Assembly: GCA_037176705.1 (NCBI GenBank)
Contig: CM073885.1
Coordinates: 160,260,290-160,324,289, forward strand
Length of the DNA stretch: 64,000 nucleotides
DNA from: Molossus alvarezi
Lineage: Eukaryota > Chordata > Mammalia > Chiroptera > Molossidae
Reading direction: 5' to 3'
The translations under genes were made by a program, and so were the position numbers. Below the pieces are notes generated by a model that did no database searches, was not told where the DNA came from, and saw only the letters and a list, made by a program, of their open reading frames with translations. Below, one piece after another: positions 25,223 through 34,200 of the stretch. Numbering within the stretch: position 1 is the stretch's first letter; each line of letters opens with the position of its first letter.

Positions 25223-28200
25223 GGGGGGGGGAGAGAAGAAGGGAGGGAAAGGCAAAGAGAGACAGGCAGGCAAAGAGAGACAGAGAGAGAATGTGGCTTA
25301 TAATTTGAACTGCTGGTCAAGATGGTGGAGTAGGTAAATGCTGTGCTCCCTTCCTCCCATGACTGCATCAAAATTACAACTAAATTATAAAACACCCATC
25401 ACTGGGAACCACCTGAAGACTAGCTAAACAGAAGTCCTATAACTAAGGATATAAAAAAGCCCTTATGACAAAACTGGTAAGAGGGGTAAAAATGCAGAAC
25501 AAGCTGGTCCCACACCCATGGTGTGGCAATTAAGAATCAGGGGAAATATCTCGGCCACAAAGGTATCTGCGAAGGGGGAGCAAGGGATACCTCAAGCAGG
25601 AGCCTGGAAGTGAAGTCACCGTAACATCTGGCTGAGAAAACGAGCGGGGGTTGCATCCAAGTGAGATGAAAGGCTGCCGGAGACAGAGGGCTACAGGAGA
25701 CAGAGGTGTTCTTGATGTGCACACACACAGACCACTCACGCACAAACTGACTCGCTCTGGGATCCAGTGCAGGAGTGGCAGCTTGAAGAGTGCCAGAGGA
25801 ACTGAATTGACCAGCTTCAGGGCAAGGGTTGGAGGGACAGGGGATGGAGCTGCTCTTTCTGGAGACAGAAGTGCTGGCAGGTATCAAGGCAGGCCCACTG
25901 GAAGTGGCAGGTGCAGGTGGGCACCAAATCTGAGCTCTCCATTAACATGGTTATTACTGTCCTCCCTGCCCTGGTGGTTCCGAGATCCCAGCCTACCCAA
26001 GCGCAGGGCTGAGCCACCTCCAGTGGGCCTGCCTTGATTCACTTTCCTAAAATCTGTCAAAGGTCCACAAACCCCTAACAAGCAGAGGCAGGAGTTGAAG
26101 TTGAAGTGCCCCGTATCTCTTGCTAAGCAGCCCCAAGCCTGGCACAAGAAGCAACTAGTATCAAGTTGCATGATGACTCCCATTAGGGGGCCCAAAGCCT
26201 GGCATAAGCTGCAGCTAGGGTTGGCCTGGAAAGTAGCTTCAGATAAGTGGCCACAAACCTGGCACAAGAGGTAGCTGGCCTCGATTCACAGCACAGCCTC
26301 TCCCAGGAGCTTCCAAGCCCAGCACAGGTGGCTACCAAATGCACATCACTCCCAGTTAGCCCCAAGCTGGATACAAATGGCGGATGGATGTGGCCTGCAC
26401 TGGAGCCCCTCCCAAGAGCCTCTAGAACCAACACACCTGGTAGCCAGCTTCAGGCCACACTAGAGCACCAGCCAACAAGCTCCAAAAATGAAAAACTGGA
26501 AGGGCAGACTCAGCTGGCACCAGAACCCCACTAAAGCAACTCCTGTTCTGTGGGGTCAGCCCTCACACAGCAGCCTGTCTGCTGTAGTCATGGCCAGTCT
26601 TCACATCCAGTCATTTAAAAAAGACTTAATATCTATCCTTCTCAGACCATTATAAAAAATTGAAGAGGAGCCCTGCCAGTGTGGGTCAGTGGTTGAGCAT
26701 CAACCCATGTACCAAGAGGTCGCTAGTTTGATTCCCAGTCAGGGCACATGCCCAGGTTGTGGGCCAAATCTCCAGTGGGGGCATGCAGGAGGCAGCCAAT
26801 CAATGTTCTCTCTCATCGATGTTTCTCTCTCTCCCCCTTCCTCTCTCTCTAAAGTCAATAAAATTTTTTTTTTTTTAAATTAAGAGTTCTTAAAACAAAA
26901 AACTGAAGAGGAGGGAAGGCTCCCTAATTCATTTTACCAGGCCAGTATTACCCTGATACCAAAATCAAACTAAGACATTACAAAAATAGAAAATTATAGG
27001 CCAATATCCCTGTTGAACATAGATACCCAAAATTCTCAATACAAAATTAACAAACTGAATTCAGGATTACATTTAAAAAACCATAAGCAGGTCAATGGGG
27101 GGGAACATCTGTAATACTTTTAACAACAAAGAAAAAAAAGGCAGACCATGGTCAAGTGGGGTTTATTCCCAGGATGCAAGGCTGGTTCAATATCTGCAAA
27201 CCAAAGTGAAACATCACATAAAAAAAGAAGTATAAAAATCTTATGATCATATCAATAGATGGAGATAAAACATTTGACAAAATTCAATATCCATTTATGA
27301 TAAAAATTCTCAGCAAAGTAGGGATAGAGGGAACATACTCAACAGTATAAAGGTCATATATGACAACCCACAGCTAATATCATACTCAATGGTAGAGAGG
27401 TAAAAATTTTTTCTTTAAGATCAGGAACAAGACATGCCCTGGCTGGTTGGTTGGGCATCATCCTGTGCAGCAGGAGATTGCAGGAGGAAGCTGACTGATG
27501 TTGTGCTCTCACATCAATGTTTTGTGCTCTCTCTAAAAATCAATGAACTATTCTTAAAATAAATAAATAAATAAATAATCAGAAACAAGACAAGAATATT
27601 CATTCAACATACCACTGGAGGCCCTAGCCAGAAAAGAAGCAAAATGCATCTGAACTAAAAAGAATTAAACTGTATTAGATTGTTTAGTTGAGATTTTTGT
27701 TTCTTGAGAATTTTTTCACCCATGTTCAAAAGGGATATTGGCCTATAATTTTCTTTTTTTTGTAACGTCTTAGTCTGGTTTTGGTATTTGGGTAATATTG
27801 GCCTTGCAAAATGAGGGAGAGAACCTTCCCTCTTCTTTAATTTTGTGAAATAGTCTGAAAATAGGTATTAAATCTTCTTTGAATGTTTGGTAAAATTCAC
27901 CTGTATGTCATTATTTGAAGAAGACATACTACAAAAAGAACCATAAAGAATTGCCCGGCTGGTGTGGCTCAGTGGCTGAGCGTCAACCCAGGCATCAAGA
28001 GGTCACCGGTTTGATTCCCGGTCAGGGCACAAGCTCAGGTTATGGGCCCAATCCTCAATTGGGGGGCACGCAGGAGGTGGCTAATTGATGTTCCCTCTCA
28101 TTGATGTTTCTATGTCTCTTTCTCCCTTCTTCTCTAAAATCAATAAAAAAAAAAAATTAAAAAAAAAGAACCATAGCCTTGGCTGGTTTGGCTCAGCGGT

Positions 28201-31200
28201 TAGAGCATCAGCCTGCAGACCAAAGAGTCACAGGTTCGATTCTGGTCAAGAGCACATATCTCGGTTGCAGTTTGGTTCTAGGCCCTGGTTGGGGTCATAT
28301 GGGAAGCAACCGATCAATGTCTCTCTCTTGCGCATTGATGTTTCTTTTTCTTTCTTTTTCTCTCTCTCTTCCTCCCTCCCACTCTGTCTGAAGATAAATG
28401 GAAAAATATCTTTGGGTGAGGATTTTAAAAAAAAGAATCCATCAAAAACTATAAGAACTAATAAATGATCCAATAAAGTAGCATGGTACAAATTAATATT
28501 CAGAAATAGGTTGTATTTGTATACCAATAATGAACTACTGAAAGAGAAATTAAGAAAACAATCCCATTTACAACTGCATGAGAAAGAATAAAATACCTAT
28601 GAATAAATTTAACCAAAGAAGTAAAATACCTATACTTGGAAAACTGTAAGATACTAGAAGAATCTGAAGAAGACAGAAATAAATGGAAAGATATATGGTG
28701 CTCATGTATAGTAATATTAGCATTATTAAAATGTCCATACTACCCAAAGCAATTTACATATTCAATGCAATCCTTATCAAAACACCAATGGCATTTTTCA
28801 CAGAACTAGAACAAATAACCCTAAAATTTATTTGGAACTCGAAAAGACCCCAAACACCTAAAGCTATCTTGGAAAAAAAAGAACAAAGTTGGAGGTATCA
28901 TACTACTTGATATCAAACTATACTACAAGGCTACAATAATCAAAACAACATGGTAATGACATTTAAAAAAATGCAAAAATCAAGGAAACAAAATAGAGAG
29001 CCCAGAAATAAACTGATACCTATATAGTCAATTAATCTGTGACAAAGGAGGCAAGAATATATAATGAAGGAGACAGTCTCTTCAATAAATGGTACTGGGA
29101 AAACTTGATAGGTATATGCAAAAGAATGAAACTGGATCAGTTTCATATACCATCTAAAAGATAGATTAAAGACTTAAATGTAAGACTTGAAACCATAACA
29201 CTCTTGGAAGAAAACACATCCTTTTTAGTGATATTTCTTTGGATATGTCCCATGGGGCAAAAGAAAAAATAAATAAGACTACATCCAACTACATAGTTTC
29301 TGCAATGAAAGAAACCATTAACAAAACAAGACTATCTACTGAATGGAAGAAGATATTTGTCAATATATCCAGTAATATATACAAAATAGCCCTGGCCGGT
29401 TTGGCTCCGTGGTTAGAGCACTGGCCTGCGGTCGAGAGAAACCTGGGTTTGGTTCCCGCTAAGGGCACGTACCTCGGTTGCGGTTTGTCCCCAGCCCTGG
29501 TTGGTCGTGCCAGTGGCAGCCACTCGATGTGTCCCTTTCACATCGATGTTTCTCTCTCTTTCTTCCTCTCTCTCCCTCCCACTCTATCTGAACAAAAAGT
29601 GGAAAAACATGTTCTTGAGTGAGGATAAAAAAATATATACATATCCAGAGTTACAGTCATGTTCTCCAAGTTCGCGTGTCTCTCCCTACCAGCGCTGCTC
29701 GCTGATCATGGCCTCCCAGAACCTCGACCCAGCCGCCACCAGCGTCACTGCAGCTCGTAAAGGAGCTGAGTCCAGCGGGGGCGCCGCCCACGGCCTGGTG
29801 GGCAAGAGGTTACAGCAGGAGCTGATGACCGTCATGATGTCTGGTGACAAAGGAATTTCTGCCTTCCCTGAATCAGACAACCTTTTCAAATGGGTGGGGA
29901 CCATCCATGGAGCAGCTGACACAGTATAGAAAGACCTGAGGTATAAGCTCTCCCTAGAGTTCCCAAGTGGCTACCCATACAATGTGCCCACGGTGAAATT
30001 CCCCACACCCTGCTACCATCCCAACGTAGACACCCATGGTAACATCTGCCTGGACATCCTAAAGGACAAGTGGTCTGCCCTATATGACGTCAGGACCATT
30101 CTGCTCTCTATCCAGAGCCTGCTAGGAGAACCCAACATCGATAGCCCATTGAACACACATGCTGCAGAGCTCTGGAAAAACCCCACAGCCTTTAAGAAGT
30201 ACCTACAAGAAACCTATGCAAAGCAGGTCTCCAGCCAAGAGCCCTGACCCGGGCTGTCCAGCCTCTCTCCGTGTGCTCTTTTTATTTTTTCCTTAGGTGG
30301 TCTGTCCTTGCCTTGATTTCTGTATAGGACTCTGTATCGTCAGCTGTGGTATCATATTTGTTTTGTTTGTTTTTTTAAATTAATTCTCTGGTTGAGCCCT
30401 GTAATGAATATATTAAATAAATACATTTTTGGTTAAAAAATATATATATATATCCAAAATATATAAGGAACAATATCCAAAATGTGTAAGGAACTCATAA
30501 AACTTAACACCAAAAAAAAATCTGATTATTAAATAGGCAGAGGACCTGAATAAACATTTCTCCAAAAAGGACAATATGAAAGATGGTCAACATTACTAAT
30601 CATCAGGAAAATGCAAGTTAATTCCACAATTAGCTACCTCACACGTGTAAGAATGATTATCATCTCCCTGGCCGGTTTGGCTCAGCGGTTAGAGCGTTGA
30701 CCTGCAGTCCGGAGAGTCCCGGGTTCGGTTCCCGCTAAGGGCATGTACCTCGACTGCAGTTTGCCCCCGGCCCTGGTTGGGTCATGCGGGTGGCAGCCAC
30801 TTGATGTCTCCCTTTCATGTCAATGTTTCTCTCTCTCTCTCTCCCGTTCTACCTGAACAAAAAATGGAAAAGTGTCCTCGGGTGAGGAAAAAAAAAAGAA
30901 TGGTTATCATCAATAAATCCATAAATAAGCCCTAACCGGGTAGCTCAGTTGGTTCAAGTTGTCCCAATACACCAAGGTTCCAGGTTCGATCTCTGGTCAG
31001 AGCAGCAACCAATGAATGCATAAATAAGTGGAACAACAAATAAATGTTTCTCTCTCTCTCTCTACCTCTTTCTTTCTAAAATCAATAAATAAATTTAACT
31101 AAGTAACTAAATAAATCCAAAAATAACAAGTGTTGGGAAGGATGTGGAGAAAAGGGAACCGTCGTGCATCGTTAGTGGGATTGTAAATTAGTGCAGCCAG

Positions 31201-34200
31201 TATAGAAAACAGTATGGAGGTTCCTCAAAAAATTAAAAATAGAACTACTGTATGACCCAGCAATTTCACTTCTGGGTATTTAGCTGAAAAAAATCCAAAA
31301 CACTAATTAAGAAAGCTATATATACCCCTATGTTCATTAAAGCATTATTTTCAACAGTTGAAATAAGGAAGTAACCTAAGTGTCCATCAATAGAGAAATG
31401 GATAAAGATGTGGTAAATATATACAATGGAATATTATTTAGCCATAAAAAATAATGAAATTTTGCCATTTGTAACAACATAGTTGGACCTAGAAGGTATT
31501 ATGCTAAGTGAAATAAGCCAGAGAAAGATAAATATCATATAATTTCATTTATATGTGGAATCAAAAATAAAATAAACAAGCAAACAAAACAGAAACAAAC
31601 TCACAGAGAACAAATTGATGGTTGGGAAGTTGGGTGAAAAAAGGGCAGGGATTCAGATGTGCAAATTGCCAGTTACAAAACCAGTCAAGAGACAGATTCA
31701 TCGATTGGGATAAATCAGTGGAAAGAGAGAGCCTGATACAAAAAAGACATCACAGATTAAACAAAGTCCTAAAGGTGATGGATAATAAAAAAGACAAATG
31801 GTGATAACTCCAAAAGTACAAATAAGTGAACATACAAATAAATGGTGTGATGATAATCTGAGTTTATATTTGAGGGATCCTTCCCAATATGAGAGGGTGA
31901 GAGATAAAGTAAGAAGTCCAGAATAAAAATAAAAGTTGGAAAAACTGCTGACAAGAATGAGAAAAGAAAGCAAAGAATAAAATGCTTAGAAAGCAGAATT
32001 GAGCAGTGTGAGAACAGAAATAAGCTTTGGTTGGTGTGGCTCAGTTGGTTGACTGTCCCATGCACTGAGAGGTCTCAGGCTTGACCCCAGTAGGGGGCGT
32101 GCAGGAGGCAGCCAATTGATGTGTCTGTCTCTCTCTCTCACCCTTCCTCTCTCCCTAAAAATTAATAAAAACAGCATATGCCCAGGTTGTAGGCCAAATC
32201 CCCAGTGGGGGGCATGCAGGAGGCAGCCAACTGATGTTCTTTCTCTCTCATCAATGTTTCTATCTCTCTCTCCCTCTCCCTTCCTCTCTAAAAATCATTG
32301 AAGAAAAAAATCAATTAAAACATATTTTTTAAAGAGCAAAAGATTTTAAAAAAGAAATACGCTTTAATAGAGTCAATATGTGTGATTATATGATATTCTT
32401 AACTAGATTGCTCAGGCCAGAGGTTATAAACTGTGAAGGCAAATGACTGGGCTGTTTTGGGGTTGAAGGTTGTTGGGAAGAGTGGCAGTGAAATGCTTGA
32501 TCATAAAATCCCACTGAGTGAGGAAGGCAGTGATATACCAAAAGAAGATGGATATTTCAAAGGTAGAACTGGATTTAATGACTGAATCTATATGGAATCT
32601 GATCAAGAAAACCAAAATTAAACAAGATTCCTGATTATCTGGTAGAACTGACAGACTAATGACCAAAAGAGAATTCTTGGAGAGAGAATAGGTTATAGAG
32701 TTGATTACTCAAGAATTTATTGTAAAATTTAGATTGAAAAAGCTTCTTAGAAGAAAAACCTAGTCACTTCTAAAAGAAATAGGAATAAAGTAAGTCCCAG
32801 AGAAATTGTGATTTTGCTGAGGTCTTTAGACACTAAACAAAGGCTAGGAATGACTTTAAATCCCAAGCCATTCTATTACACACCACAGAACCTTACTAAT
32901 ATCTGGAGCTTAACATGTTGGCAGGAAATACAAATGTGCTGCTTCTTGAGGGGATTCAGTAACACTAAACTTGGTTTGAATTTCTAAGTTCATTTCAGGT
33001 GATAGTGGGAGAATACAATTCAGGAACAAAATGAATCCCAGGAGGAGCCAATCTGAGATAAAACATTTGCTCTGGTAACCCGCACACGGAGACAATCAAG
33101 AGTTGGATGTAGAATGATATAAGCACCTTAAAATATTTTAATGCAAGCACACTTTACGCTTCAAAATCCTCTCAATGTTACTTGGCAATAGAGACAGGAC
33201 ATAGAAATGATTATATTTTAGAATTTTAAACATTAAGAAGAGCTTTGCTTACTTTTAAGTTTCTTTTTATCTTACACAAATATGAAATACTGAAGTCTGA
33301 TTAAGTCTCTTTTAAGGGACTAGATATTTGCCTTACCTTTACTACCTTGTAGTCACACAAGTATTCCACCTCATAATTGTTTAGATTCCTTTTGGTGATT
33401 CCAATCGATTTACATGTGAGTTTTTCTTTTCTACATAATTCCTGAAGAGTATCAAGTGAAACTAGGCAAGGCACACACCAAGCTACAATAAGAAAATAGA
33501 ACTCTTTACTAATGAAATAGCTACTGAATTAAAACAAAAAAGGAAAAGGAAAAACTTAAGAATTCTATATCCCCACCCTTCTACTGGCAATTTTATAGGA
33601 CTAAAAATTCATATGACAGGAAACCATTTGTGTCTTCAAGATAAAATTAAGCATTAAAGAACTATTTTGGTAAATTGGTCTTCTCAGACTTTTCTCATGC
33701 CCTTTTATGTTTAACTGATGCCAATTAATTTCTAGCGAGCCACCTGAACAAAATATTTCATGTCTGTAAGCGTTCTTAAGATTACATATAGATGCAACGG
33801 TCAAAAGGGGTAATGTGTTTTACTTTTTCATTATAGTCTACATAGATTATAATTGCTGTTTTAATAAAATGTAGATCTCTAGGGCTTACTTACTGTTGGA
33901 AATATACCTTAAATATATTTTAAACAATTTTAGAATTTGTTAAAAATTTAAAAACTCTTCCCTCTTTCTTAGTTGGATAATAGGAGGTGAAATCTGAAAT
34001 AGTCTATAGTTACATGCTCATAAATCATATGTCCTACTTTTCCCAGTTTGCAATGTTGCATGAAATTTTAACTCTACTTATTTGCCCATGCTGCAATGTT
34101 ATTATTATGAAAGGGAATAAACCCCAGAGTTATAATAAAATAATGGACAGTATACTGATTTTTGTCATACTCATTTCCTGTCTTGTTTTTTAGAGCCAAA

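Larger units (their letters stand above)
30441..31805 (+). mobile_element. L1 ORF2 3' end and 3'UTR, split by two SINEs
   Basis: AATATCCAAAATGTGTAAGG, GGGAAGGATGTGGAGAAAAG, TTCACTTCTGGGTATTTAGC and GGATAAAGATGTGGTAAATA. Continues the L1 interrupted at 29388. Confidence 0.82.

Noticed and set aside
25537..26534. Overlapping ORFs of 80-130 codons on both strands
   Set aside because: They lie in the GC-rich 5'UTR of an L1 and match no known protein.
29984..30247. 87-codon ORF with the catalytic half of UBE2C as a possible small gene
   Set aside because: It starts at a chance Met after the stop in a processed pseudogene; half an E2 fold would not be stable, and no promoter is seen.
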